From Bdellovibrionaceae bacterium UBA3535 (lineage in GTDB: Bacteria; Bdellovibrionota; Bdellovibrionia; Bdellovibrionales; UBA840), in assembly GCA_002376845.1 (NCBI GenBank), contig DFOS01000022.1, positions 1-64,000 of the forward strand: DNA of 64,000 nucleotides, written 5' to 3'. The notes under the pieces are model-generated. The model did not search any database. It worked only from the letters and a program-made list of their open reading frames with translations, and was not told the origin of the DNA. Position numbers and translations under genes: made by a program. Shown in pieces: positions 46,718 through 55,969 of this stretch (its first letter is position 1; each line of letters opens with the position of its first letter).

Positions 46718-47788
46718 CTAGGTTTTATCTGAGCCAAATCGCGCTCTTATATCGAGAGCCAAACGCAAAATTGATAGGACCATCACCGCCACCATATAGA
46801 TGCTAATCAAATCCCACATAATATTTTCGTTTCGCTGCAATGTTTTCGACAAAAGCAGAAACGTATAGAGTAGGTACAAACCTACAAGAATCATCCCCTC
46901 AAATTTGGTCATTCGCATCTGAGTATGCAAAATTGGCAATAATATGCAGGATGTGAAAGTCAACACGACCATATCTTGGGCAAAAAACTGCGCTGCCATG
47001 GGGATAGTATCGGTAAAAAAGACAGATCCCCCTAAAACCAAACAAATATTATAAATATTACTACCTATAACATTCCCAATGGCAATATCTGCTTGCTTTT
47101 GGCGAACTGCCGCCAGCGATGCTGCCAACTCCGGAAGTGAGGTACCAATGCTAACAATGGTTAGGCCAATGATCACCTCCGATATTCCTAAAATTCGTGC
47201 TAAGTTTTCGGCACCATAGACAAATACGCGTGAGCCGCCGACCAAAAGAATTAAGCCCAAAATAAAAAGCAAGGCTTCTTTACCAAGTTTTAATTCGTGT
47301 CTTTCAACTTCCACCAGATCTCCATTCTCCGGAAGCTTTTCGAGACGCGAAAAAAAGTATTGGATTACATTGAACAAGACAAACAAAAGAAGAAGACATG
47401 CTCCTTCGTAATTATTTAACTGGCCATTCAAAAAGAAAATTAGCATCAGCAAAGTTACCACGATCATAAAAGGCAGCTCAGCCTTTAATAGTTTTAATTC
47501 TACGCTAAGTGGCTTCACAATGGCCGTAATGCCTAAGACAACGAGAATATTAAAAAGGTTGGAGCCAACGACATTCCCCACAGCGATTCCGGCTTGGCCA
47601 TAGTAAGTGGAAATCCAACTCACTGCTGCCTCGGGCGCACTGGTACCAAAGGCTACAATGGTCATACCAATGATCATGGCGGATACACGAAAATACACCG
47701 CCATGTGGACGGAGGCTTTGATGAACATGTCTGCGCCGTAGCTGAGCACGACAAGACCTACGATCACGAGTACGGCAAACAAAAGCAT
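46718..47788 (-). CDS. Calcium/sodium antiporter (CaCA family, YrbG-like)
   Basis: 356 residues with ten or so membrane segments and the two inverted alpha-repeats: IGMTIVAFGTSAPEAAVS and IGLTIVSIGTSLPELAAS, each with the acidic ion-binding Glu. GNVVGSNLFNILVVLG and GNVIGSNIYNICLVLG follow each repeat. Inner membrane. It stands between rpmG and the DksA-like gene on the same strand. Confidence 0.92.
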   Translation of the reverse strand: MLLFAVLVIVGLVVLSYGADMFIKASVHMAVYFRVSAMIIGMTIVAFGTSAPEAAVSWISTYYGQAGIAVGNVVGSNLFNILVVLGITAIVKPLSVELKLLKAELPFMIVVTLLMLIFFLNGQLNNYEGACLLLLFVLFNVIQYFFSRLEKLPENGDLVEVERHELKLGKEALLFILGLILLVGGSRVFVYGAENLARILGISEVIIGLTIVSIGTSLPELAASLAAVRQKQADIAIGNVIGSNIYNICLVLGGSVFFTDTIPMAAQFFAQDMVVLTFTSCILLPILHTQMRMTKFEGMILVGLYLLYTFLLLSKTLQRNENIMWDLISIYMVAVMVLSILRLALDIRARFGSDKT

Positions 47789-47819
47789 AAGTGCTTATAA
47801 ATAAATTCTTATCTTGTGG

Positions 47820-48179
47820 CTAGAGTTTTTTTTGCTGCCTTTCCAAGAGTTCCGCCCCAGCCAAACTCAAATCCGTCCAAGGAATTGCTAGGAGCCTCGC
47901 TTTTTCAATGGGCTCTTCCGTAACGCTACAATAGCCATATTCGCCCTGTTCAATTTTCGCTAAAGCTTCATCAATTTTTTTTAAGCGAAGACTAAGATCT
48001 CGGCCGCGGCTCAATTTATAATTTTCCTCTTGCAAAGAAGAGGCTAGCCCGGCGCTATCATCACGTTGCACCTCTTTAAGATTGCTATTTAAATATTTTA
48101 AGGCATTCAAAGCCTCTTCTCTTTGTTGCAATAGATTTTCTTTGCAGACCTCTAAAAAATCTAAATCGTAAGCGTGCAT
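47820..48179 (-). CDS. DksA/TraR-family RNA polymerase-binding protein, zinc-less type
   Basis: About 119 residues: a coiled-coil hairpin with tip RDDSAGLAS (DksA has DPADRAS, so the second acidic tip residue is Gly here) and a C-terminal domain GEYGYCSVTEEPIEKARLLA followed by IPW. Only one of four zinc cysteines is left, as in zinc-independent DksA proteins. It may act in the stringent response. I use the ATG at 48179, four codons inside, because an eight-G tract sits just before it. Confidence 0.8.
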   Translation of the reverse strand: MHAYDLDFLEVCKENLLQQREEALNALKYLNSNLKEVQRDDSAGLASSLQEENYKLSRGRDLSLRLKKIDEALAKIEQGEYGYCSVTEEPIEKARLLAIPWTDLSLAGAELLERQQKKL

Positions 48180-48257
48180 GTCCCCCCCCATCTAGTTGCG
48201 AGTGTGAAGTAAAAGAAGACTGGTTAATTTGGCAAGAGAAAAAAATCTGAAACATGT

Positions 48258-48321
48258 CTGTAAAATTGCGATAGACTTGAGCAAAAGCCTTCGGCTTTGC
48301 TTACGCGAAAGCAATATACAG
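48258..48321. ncRNA. Candidate structured RNA element between divergent dksA-like and EAL genes
   Basis: Nested pairings: CTGTA with TACAG (48258-48262 / 48317-48321), ATTGC with GCAAT (48265-48269 / 48311-48315), and inside them a stem GCAAAAGCC/GGCTTTGC (48281-48289 / 48293-48300). GCTTTGC can also pair with GCGAAAGC downstream, giving an alternative fold. It lies in a 334-base gap (48180-48513) that otherwise shows nothing. Strand and function are not known. Confidence 0.35.
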
Positions 48322-48513
48322 CAACTAGACTTTTGTAACGCTTAAAGTTTGGCTCGATTTCTAGCGACTAGACAAACGTAATGAGTGTTCAATAACGCTA
48401 CATTCGAAGTATAAAAAGCAGCAATTTTTTTTAAATATGCGTCCAGAAATGCATAGAAAGATTCAACATTCCGAATCTGCAGGCCGACAAATACATGAGG
48501 AGAGACCTGGAAA

Positions 48514-49707
48514 ATGGCCAACTGGACGAAAAAATTCAAAGCCGGTGATTGCATCTTTCGTGAAGGAGATACAGGCAATCAAGCCTATATTGTGGATTCA
48601 GGCAAAGTAGAAATCCGTTTGCAGCAAAAAAATAGTGTGAAGGTCATTTCCTCGCTCACAAAAGGAGAAATCTTTGGCGAGATGGCCATAATCGATGGCT
48701 CCCCCCGATCAGCTGACGCCTTTGCTGTGGAAGACACTGAAATCACCTGCATTTCCAAAGATCAGCTCATTGAAAGAATCAAAAAAGCCGATCCCGCCAT
48801 CAGCTTTTTAATTACGGTTTTATTAAATCGAATTCGTAGCAACTTAAAAAGCATTAGCAAAAACAAAACCATCAAAGAAGAGCTACAAAACATCGAAAAA
48901 GAAAAAGAAGATGACAATACCTTTATTGAGAAAATGAAGTTCGAAAACGAGCTGATTGAAGCCATCAAGCACGATGAGTTCATTATGTATTTGCAGCCCA
49001 TCATTGGCATTTCCAACCAAGACGTAAAGGGTTTTGAAGCTTTGATCCGTTGGAATTCACCAGTAAGAGGTTTTGTTCGTCCCGATCTATTTATGGGCTT
49101 AGCCGAAGAAACCTCTCTGATCATTCCGTTAGGTCAATGGGTTTTAAAAAATGCCTGCAAACAATTTTCAAAGGTTCTGCGACAAACTGGCAGACAGGAT
49201 CTATTTGTCAGCATAAATGTTTCAGGCAAACAGCTACAAGATGATGAGTTCTTCACCGTCTTAGAAAAAGCCACGCAACAGAGCAATATACATCCTGAAC
49301 AAATCAAACTCGAAGTTACTGAGAGCATTTTAGTTGAAGGCGATATGGTCTTGGAATGGCTCAAAAAGTGCAAGAAAAAAGGCTATAGCATTGCCCTAGA
49401 TGATTTTGGCACTGGCTACTCTAGCCTAAGTTATTTAAGTCAAATGACCTTTGATAATATTAAAGTAGATAAGTCTTTTACGCAGTCCATGCATGAGGAT
49501 CCAAAATCTTATGTCATCGTAAAAGCCATCATTGAGATGGCCCAAGGCTTAAAGATTCCTATCATTGCCGAAGGTATTGAAACGGAAGAGCAATACAAAG
49601 CTTTAAAATACTTGGGCTGTGATTTTGGCCAAGGATACCTCTATTCCAAGCCACTGGCTGCGGAAGAAATAATCACTTGGTTGGAAACGTACAAAAAAAC
49701 TGCCTAG
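48514..49707 (+). CDS. Cyclic-nucleotide-binding domain fused to EAL phosphodiesterase
   Basis: 397 residues. Residues 1-115: cNMP-binding barrel (FREGDTGNQAYIVDSGKVEI; GEIFGEMAIIDGSPRSADAF, the phosphate-binding cassette). A short charged helix follows, then an EAL domain (150-397) with catalytic residues kept: FEALIRW, INVSGKQL, LEVTES, DDFGTGYSS, IKVDKSF, AEGIET. It probably degrades cyclic di-GMP under control of a cyclic nucleotide. GAGGAGA lies before the ATG. Confidence 0.93.
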   Translation: MANWTKKFKAGDCIFREGDTGNQAYIVDSGKVEIRLQQKNSVKVISSLTKGEIFGEMAIIDGSPRSADAFAVEDTEITCISKDQLIERIKKADPAISFLITVLLNRIRSNLKSISKNKTIKEELQNIEKEKEDDNTFIEKMKFENELIEAIKHDEFIMYLQPIIGISNQDVKGFEALIRWNSPVRGFVRPDLFMGLAEETSLIIPLGQWVLKNACKQFSKVLRQTGRQDLFVSINVSGKQLQDDEFFTVLEKATQQSNIHPEQIKLEVTESILVEGDMVLEWLKKCKKKGYSIALDDFGTGYSSLSYLSQMTFDNIKVDKSFTQSMHEDPKSYVIVKAIIEMAQGLKIPIIAEGIETEEQYKALKYLGCDFGQGYLYSKPLAAEEIITWLETYKKTA

Positions 49708-49814
49708 TATATTTTACCGCATTTCAGCATAAAAAAAATATCCCTTCCCTTTTTCATTATATTTAAGAAACAAGCCATATTTGCCCAAGCCTAAATCAAA
49801 TCTATGACTAGAAT

Positions 49815-49937
49815 GCAAAAATACTGTGATTCAGCTCATGCCGCAGTCCACATAAAGTATTTTTATGCCTACATAAAAAAAATTCAATTTGTAAAAATCA
49901 CAGCCTCCCCCTAAAAAGATTATAGCTCGGGGGGGCT
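49815..49937 (+). promoter_or_regulatory. Structured 5' leader with buried ribosome-binding site
   Basis: AGCCTCCCC (49902-49910) pairs along nine positions, one G-U, with the seven-G Shine-Dalgarno region GGGGGGGCT (49929-49937). AATCACAG just upstream (49896-49903) can pair with CTGTGATT (49824-49831), and that segment overlaps another stem AAAAATACT/AGTATTTTT (49817-49825 / 49856-49864). The competing pairings look like a translational switch. The 232-base gap holds no gene. Confidence 0.5.
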
Positions 49938-49939
49938 CT

Positions 49940-51742
49940 ATGAGAAAACCAATCTATATAAGTTTCGTCTTAGTTCTTTTAACTGCATGTGCGCAGCAAG
50001 AGAATCCACAACATAACAAAGAAAGAGAATTAGGTGCCATCGTCAGTGGCCTAAGCAGTGAGGATCAAGCCAAACTTGCATCTGAAAACATTGCTTACGA
50101 AAAAATCTCTGATATTGCAGATACCTATTGGGTAAAGGATATTCGCGCCGAAGAATTAGAATCCATTATAGATAATGAAAATATCATACAAAACCGTGAA
50201 GCGGTTTTTCCAGAGCCAGGTGGTAAACCCAAAACTGGTGAAGACTTATTAAATAAGTACGAGAATTCTTTAAGCAACGAGGATGGCGAGGAAGAACAAG
50301 CCCGAGTAGTACCGCCAAATTGTAATGAGACAGCACAACGTCCTATAGCGGTATTAAAAACATTAAGCCATCCCTACTCTTTGCGAATGAAGCTAGAAAG
50401 AGAGGATCAACCCAAACTGCTTGCCAGTGGGCTGCAAAGTGTTGATGCTAAAGACGCCATCAAAGAGCGCAGCTTAGTACGTGATGGCAATCTTAATCTT
50501 AAAACTCCGCAAGCTGTAGATGCCGCAGTTAAATACAAACTTCGCAAATCAGAAGAAGCAGCTACTGAGGAAGATGCCAATCTAAAATATTACTGGTTAG
50601 TAGATATGGGCGTAACCAAACCGCAACTGTTTGCAGGCCCAAAATTGGAAATGACTTTCCCTATTATAGGCTCCTACACATTGGGTTTGATCGTGCAAGA
50701 TCAATTTACCCAAGGTTGCGCCTACGATGTGATCGAAATCAAGCTAACTGCCAATCCAGAGCTAGTGGCGCTAAACTCAAGACCTAAAATTCGTCCCGAA
50801 AAAATCAAGGATTTCGTTCACCTAGATAAGCTAAACACCCTTTATCTTAGCGCCAACCAAAACGGTAAAGACACTGTCGTAGCTGTAATGGACTCTGGTG
50901 TAAATTACAATCACCCTTCACTAAGACCGAATATCTTAATGAATCCCAATGAAATACCTGGCAACGGTTTGGATGATGATGGTAATGGCCTAGCAGATGA
51001 CATTGTTGGTTATGATTTCGAAAACGAAGATGGCTACGCATTTGATGATGGTGGCCACGGCTCGCATGTTGCTGGCATTGCAGCCGGCGCTGATATAGGC
51101 ATAGCCAAGCAAGCTAAAATACTACCACTTAAAACAAGGAGTTTTCGCGACTTCCTAATGGGCATGGAATATGCGATCAAGCGCGGGGCAGATGTTATCA
51201 ATATGTCTTTTGGCTTTCCGGGAGCTGCGGCAGAACCAAAACTAGTCGCACTTACAAAGCAATATTTTCAAGCCTTAAATCAAAATAATGTGATAGTGGT
51301 GATGGCAGCTGGTAATGATACGTTAAATATAAATGTTACGGATTCTATACCGCAGAACATGCGTGAGCCCAACCAATTGGTTGTAGCAGCTATCACAGAG
51401 GATGATGTCATTACTTCGTACTCTAACTTCGGTGACCCTGCGGTGGACATTGCCACTTACGGAGGCTCTAGAAAAAAGGCCATTCAATCGGCTTCTTTAT
51501 ACGATGAGTTCGGTGTTTACTTCATCGGAATGAGCGGCACCTCAATGGCCTCACCGGTGGTAGCTGGGGCGGTAGCACTTGTTCGTCAAGTTTATCCCAA
51601 TATGCAACCAAAAGATGTGATTGCTATGATCAAAAAATCGTCTAGCTACAATGCCAATTTAAAAGGCAAAGTATCCAATGCTCGACAGCTCAATTTAGAA
51701 AACCTTCTTAGCACCATGGCTCCATCGCCATTGATGCTCTAA
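49940..51742 (+). CDS. Subtilisin-like serine protease (S8) lipoprotein with PKD-like domain
   Basis: 600 residues. Signal peptide with lipobox (VLVLLTACAQ). An N-terminal region of about 290 residues includes a PKD-like beta-sandwich ending YDVIEIKLTANPE. The S8 catalytic triad is in VVAVMDSGVNYNHPSL (Asp), GGHGSHVAGIAAG (His) and GTSMASPVVAGAVAL (Ser), with oxyanion Asn in AAGND. Probably anchored in the outer membrane. Its translation may be repressed by the leader hairpin. Confidence 0.92.
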   Translation: MRKPIYISFVLVLLTACAQQENPQHNKERELGAIVSGLSSEDQAKLASENIAYEKISDIADTYWVKDIRAEELESIIDNENIIQNREAVFPEPGGKPKTGEDLLNKYENSLSNEDGEEEQARVVPPNCNETAQRPIAVLKTLSHPYSLRMKLEREDQPKLLASGLQSVDAKDAIKERSLVRDGNLNLKTPQAVDAAVKYKLRKSEEAATEEDANLKYYWLVDMGVTKPQLFAGPKLEMTFPIIGSYTLGLIVQDQFTQGCAYDVIEIKLTANPELVALNSRPKIRPEKIKDFVHLDKLNTLYLSANQNGKDTVVAVMDSGVNYNHPSLRPNILMNPNEIPGNGLDDDGNGLADDIVGYDFENEDGYAFDDGGHGSHVAGIAAGADIGIAKQAKILPLKTRSFRDFLMGMEYAIKRGADVINMSFGFPGAAAEPKLVALTKQYFQALNQNNVIVVMAAGNDTLNINVTDSIPQNMREPNQLVVAAITEDDVITSYSNFGDPAVDIATYGGSRKKAIQSASLYDEFGVYFIGMSGTSMASPVVAGAVALVRQVYPNMQPKDVIAMIKKSSSYNANLKGKVSNARQLNLENLLSTMAPSPLML

Positions 51743-51780
51743 TAACTTGTGGTTTTTCATGCATACCAGTAAATTAAGGT

Positions 51781-53907
51781 ATGCATGAAATTTCCTTCTT
51801 AAAAGATTTAGCCTACATTCTAATCACTGCCGGACTGGTATCTCTTATATTTAAACGATTTCACCAACCAGTCATCGTCGGCTACCTAGTTGCAGGCTTT
51901 TTGATTGGCCCTAATTTCCAGTCTTTTTATAATGTTTCGTTAAGTAATATTCAATTATGGGCCGATATCGGCATTGTCTTTTTACTTTTCTCACTAGGTT
52001 TGGAGTTTTCCTTTAAAAAACTCATGAAGACAGGCATCTCCTCAGGAATTGCCGCCAGCATAGAGATCCCCATTCTCTTTTTTATCGGATATACATTTGG
52101 CTCGATTATGGAGTGGGATTATATTGCCAGAGTTTTTCTCGGCGGCATGTTATGCATTTCCTCTACGGCCATTATTTACCGCTCCTTTAATGAGCTCAAT
52201 CTAAGGGGAAGATCCTTTACCCACTTCGTATTTGGCGTATTAATTTTTGAAGACATTGTTGCCATTCTACTACTAGTTTTACTCCCGGCTTTTGCCGTAT
52301 CACAAAGTTTCAGTGGCTCGGCCTTATTTTTTCCTCTGGCAAAAATGATGGCGTTCATTATTTTGTGGTTTGTGGTGGGTATTTTTATGCTTCCCTCACT
52401 CTTTCGTAAAATCAAAAAACTTGCCGATGATGAACTCTATGTACTTCTTAGCCTAGGATTGTGCTTTGCCATGGTTGCTTTTTCCGTGTACGTCGGCTTT
52501 TCAGCCGCCCTTGGAGCCTTTGTTATGGGCTCACTACTGGCAGAGACAGAGGAAAAAGAGCGCATTCGCAAAGTATTTCGCCCAATACGCAATTTATTTG
52601 CCGCAATTTTCTTTGTTTCCATCGGTATGTTGATCGCACCAGATATTATACGTGAACATATACTCAGTATCTTGGTGCTATCTTTTTTAGTACTAGTAGG
52701 AAAAACTTTGGGCCTATTACTAGGCTCCCTTGTAGCAGGGCAAACCGTTGGCAATGCTATTTTATCCGCCTCTAGTATGGCGCAAATCGGTGAGTTCTCA
52801 TTTATACTGGCTAAGCTAGGGGTCACAAAAGGCCTGGTAAATGAAGAGGTCTTCCCCATTATTGTTGCCGTTGCCATTATTACCACTTTTATCACACCCT
52901 ACTGGATTAAAACGGGTATTCGTCTATCCGACTCTAGTGAGAGCTGGATGCCGCCAAAAATCAAAATTTTTCTGGCCCGATATGATTCATTTTTTCATTA
53001 TTTATCGTCACAAGGCCAGTGGATGAAAAACATCCAAATGCTATTTTTTCGCATGCTGGTTTTTTCTGTAATTACTTTTTTTATTTTCCTTATTACCAAG
53101 TACATTCAAGACCGCATAAACCTGTCCAATACCATTAGTATACTTGCCGCGCTCCTGACTTCCGCCCCTTTTATCTGGGCGATGCTATTTAAAAAAAGCA
53201 ATCTAGAAGGCTATTTAGAAAATATTATTTTTTCCATGCGATTGGTTTACACTTTGTTTTTCGTCTTAGGACTGTGCTCCCTGTTTTTTATTCCTCTACA
53301 AGGTTACTTGGTTGTGCTTTCCCTACTAGGCCTATTTCTGATGTATTACTACTCAAAGTATTTGTCTCGCTACTACCAGTGGTACGAAAAAAGATTTTAC
53401 CGCAACTACCATGGGCCGCAACCAAAGAAAAAGGTGGAGATTGCTCCCTGGGACATTCATATCTCTGATTTCGAAGTTTCCCCTTTTGCCGCAGTTTTAG
53501 GTAAAAGCCTTGGGGAGCTCAATATTCGTAACCGCTTTGGCGTAACCGTGGCCTCTATTAAGCGCGGAGATATCAATATCTTTGCTCCCTCTGCAAAAGA
53601 GATGCTTTTTCCCCACGATCGTCTCTCCTTAATTGGTGGTGATAAGGAAATCATGCATTTTAAAGAGGAAATCCTAGATCCTGAAATTCATGCAAGCAAC
53701 AATGAGGAACAAAGCTTACAAAAGACATTGGTTTCAGAAGATTTGCACAACAAATCCATACAAGAAGCAAAAATCCGACAGATTCATGGCGGTATAATTG
53801 TTGGAATAGAAAGAGAGGATCAGCGAATCTTTAATCCGACCCCCGATTTTGTTTTGCAATCGGGGGACCTAATGTGGCTATTAATTCAAACGAAACGAAC
53901 GAATTAA
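51781..53907 (+). CDS. CPA2 cation:proton antiporter (KefB/KefC-like) with C-terminal RCK_C domains
   Basis: 708 residues. Residues 1-390 carry the Na/H-exchanger fold of 12-13 segments (VGYLVAGFLIGPN; LLFSLGLEFSFKKL; VFGVLIFEDIVAILLL; AQIGEFSFILAKLG). Four more segments follow, then two RCK_C/TrkA_C-like domains (HISDFEVSPFAAVLGKSLGE; GGIIVGIEREDQRIFNPTPD). The NAD-binding TrkA_N domain of KefC is absent. Its stop overlaps that of the next protease by four bases. Confidence 0.9.
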   Translation: MHEISFLKDLAYILITAGLVSLIFKRFHQPVIVGYLVAGFLIGPNFQSFYNVSLSNIQLWADIGIVFLLFSLGLEFSFKKLMKTGISSGIAASIEIPILFFIGYTFGSIMEWDYIARVFLGGMLCISSTAIIYRSFNELNLRGRSFTHFVFGVLIFEDIVAILLLVLLPAFAVSQSFSGSALFFPLAKMMAFIILWFVVGIFMLPSLFRKIKKLADDELYVLLSLGLCFAMVAFSVYVGFSAALGAFVMGSLLAETEEKERIRKVFRPIRNLFAAIFFVSIGMLIAPDIIREHILSILVLSFLVLVGKTLGLLLGSLVAGQTVGNAILSASSMAQIGEFSFILAKLGVTKGLVNEEVFPIIVAVAIITTFITPYWIKTGIRLSDSSESWMPPKIKIFLARYDSFFHYLSSQGQWMKNIQMLFFRMLVFSVITFFIFLITKYIQDRINLSNTISILAALLTSAPFIWAMLFKKSNLEGYLENIIFSMRLVYTLFFVLGLCSLFFIPLQGYLVVLSLLGLFLMYYYSKYLSRYYQWYEKRFYRNYHGPQPKKKVEIAPWDIHISDFEVSPFAAVLGKSLGELNIRNRFGVTVASIKRGDINIFAPSAKEMLFPHDRLSLIGGDKEIMHFKEEILDPEIHASNNEEQSLQKTLVSEDLHNKSIQEAKIRQIHGGIIVGIEREDQRIFNPTPDFVLQSGDLMWLLIQTKRTN

Positions 53908-55361
53908 TTTTCTAGTGATTTTTCTACTGCTTGAAATACATCTACAACACCAAATCCGTAGGTATTGTTCGGAATTGCACTAAGAGCTTCTCCGCAAGAT
54001 CTCGTGGCTTTTTTCTCCGTTGCGGAGCTCATAATAAGCCCTGCTGTTCTGCTAACATCTCCTTGCAACTCCGGTTGGATGGACCACATAAGAGCCACTT
54101 GCCCTGCTACATGGGGACCTGCCATGGACGTTCCACTCCAGCCCCATTGAGCATATTGTTTGCCCGGGACGGCAGATCGAATATTAACTCCTGGAGCAAC
54201 CACGTTTGGACCAATTCTGCCGTTAAAGGCTGATGGACCACGCGAAGAAAAGCCAGCAATTCTATCATAACGGTGATCATAGGCACCTACCGACAGAACA
54301 TGCTCCGTATTGTGAGCTGGCGCATTGGCAATGCTGGAGCATGCAGGACCTTCATTGCCTGCAGAAACCACAACCATGATCCCCACATCCTTTAGGCGCT
54401 TTAAAACAGGAATGAATTCATCTCCTGCACAGCCCTCCGAGGCAGGGCAGCCCCAAGAATTGTTAATTACATCGGCGGCCAATTCAACTTTCGCATCTTT
54501 AAATTTATCGGCACCGTAGGCATAAGGTGCAAAAAAGAATTCAAAACACTCAATATAGCGGGCCGGAGTACCAAATCCATTATCCATATTACGGCAACCT
54601 ATCCACTTGGCCCTAGGAGCAACACCTATTTGATTGATACCATGATCATCACCGACAACAGTTCCTAAGGTATGAGTACCATGTCCATTATCATCACATG
54701 GTGCTTGCGCTTTAGCGCCACAACGGTTGCTACTCGCGTTTTTATGAATGGCATCATGCCAATTGTAGTTATGGTCCACGCCGTCTTTTGAATAGCCTCG
54801 GTACTGCTTAATAAGAGCGGGATGATTCCACTCAATGCCGGTATCCTGTCCAGCAACAACAATGCCTTCGCCTCGTTTATTGTATTTGTCCCATACTTTT
54901 TTAACGCCAATATATTCTAGGCTAGATTCAACGCCAAACGAGCCTACGGACTTTTGAAACGGCGGCAGACTTTCAATTTCTGGGTTAGCAGAAATTCTTC
55001 TTACCTTTTCATTGCGTAGTAAATCGCGAACAATATGAATATTCGAATCATAAACGGCAATCATATTGGTAATATAGTAAGAGGTATATTCAAGGTTAGC
55101 CTTATCCAATTGCTGACGAACTTCAAACTGTGTGCGACGGGCATGCCAAGTGAGAATTTCATACATGCGTTGGTGCTTAAGTTTTTTATCAGCAATCAAG
55201 TCCGTTTCACTTAGATCGGCCTCATCTAAAAAAACTAGTATGGGAACTTCTTGCTCCGATTTACTATGCAAGAGTTGCCAAACCAAAGGATCCACTTTTT
55301 CAGATTGGGAAAAAGCTGGAACTGCTAATAAAAACAACAATAATGATAAAATAATTTTCAT
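53904..55361 (-). CDS. Exported subtilisin-like serine protease (S8)
   Basis: 485 residues: signal peptide (MKIILSLLLFLLAVPAFSQ), a propeptide-like region (IRLV-type strands around VPILVFLDEADLSETDL) and an S8 domain with triad in VVAGQDTGIEWNHPAL, NGHGTHTLGTVVG and GTSMAGPHVAGQVAL; Asn in SAGNEGP. Six or more cysteines suggest disulfides in the secreted form. I take the ATG at 55361, which begins the signal peptide and follows a six-G tract; the frame is open 28 codons more. Confidence 0.93.
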   Translation of the reverse strand: MKIILSLLLFLLAVPAFSQSEKVDPLVWQLLHSKSEQEVPILVFLDEADLSETDLIADKKLKHQRMYEILTWHARRTQFEVRQQLDKANLEYTSYYITNMIAVYDSNIHIVRDLLRNEKVRRISANPEIESLPPFQKSVGSFGVESSLEYIGVKKVWDKYNKRGEGIVVAGQDTGIEWNHPALIKQYRGYSKDGVDHNYNWHDAIHKNASSNRCGAKAQAPCDDNGHGTHTLGTVVGDDHGINQIGVAPRAKWIGCRNMDNGFGTPARYIECFEFFFAPYAYGADKFKDAKVELAADVINNSWGCPASEGCAGDEFIPVLKRLKDVGIMVVVSAGNEGPACSSIANAPAHNTEHVLSVGAYDHRYDRIAGFSSRGPSAFNGRIGPNVVAPGVNIRSAVPGKQYAQWGWSGTSMAGPHVAGQVALMWSIQPELQGDVSRTAGLIMSSATEKKATRSCGEALSAIPNNTYGFGVVDVFQAVEKSLEN

Positions 55362-55519
55362 AGTCCCCCCATAAGACAAGTGATATTCCCCCGTTCTTTT
55401 TAGCGGGTCAATAAAAGCTGTATACTTAGCACAAAATGACACCAATCTACGGCAGACTTCTAAGAATTGAATTTTACATCAAAATTGCCTATTCTGCCCA
55501 AGATTGAAGGAGAATGAAC

Positions 55520-55867
55520 ATGAGCGATTACAAAGTCGATATAATCAATCACCTACCCCATATCCATCCCGAATATGTGGGCTCTTTGCCAGAATCCATG
55601 GAAATCATCGATGTTCGCAGCGAAGAGGAATACCATAGTGAATTGGGCCATATTAAAGGCAGTAAACTAATCACCAAGGGCCCTGAATTAGAAGAATATT
55701 TAAAGCAATGCGGTCCTGATAAAGAGATTCTTTTTGTATGTCGCTCCGGTAAGCGTAGCGGCGACATGACCCATTATTGTCATAACGAATTGGGCATGAA
55801 AAACACCTATAATATGACTGGTGGAATGCTGCTGTGGAACCAACTAGAATTTCCCATATTGAGATAG
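55520..55867 (+). CDS. Rhodanese-like sulfurtransferase
   Basis: About 115 residues, single rhodanese domain: EIIDVRSEEEYHSELGHIKG, catalytic loop FVCRSGKRSGDM with active Cys, and YNMTGGMLLW. Cytoplasmic. AAGGAGA fits the ATG at 55520 better than the one at 55514. Substrate unknown. Confidence 0.88.
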   Translation: MSDYKVDIINHLPHIHPEYVGSLPESMEIIDVRSEEEYHSELGHIKGSKLITKGPELEEYLKQCGPDKEILFVCRSGKRSGDMTHYCHNELGMKNTYNMTGGMLLWNQLEFPILR

Positions 55868-55969
55868 CCTCCATATCTTAGTTTGATACGTTTACCGGAC
55901 TATGCTGGCAATAAAAGTCTAGCAATGTTAAGCTGGTAAGAAGCATGTACGTTAACGATGGTGGTATAT

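Noticed and set aside
48258..48321. Cyclic di-GMP (GEMM) riboswitch upstream of the EAL gene
   Set aside because: The conserved GEMM core and tetraloop-receptor pattern are not seen; I list only a generic structured element.
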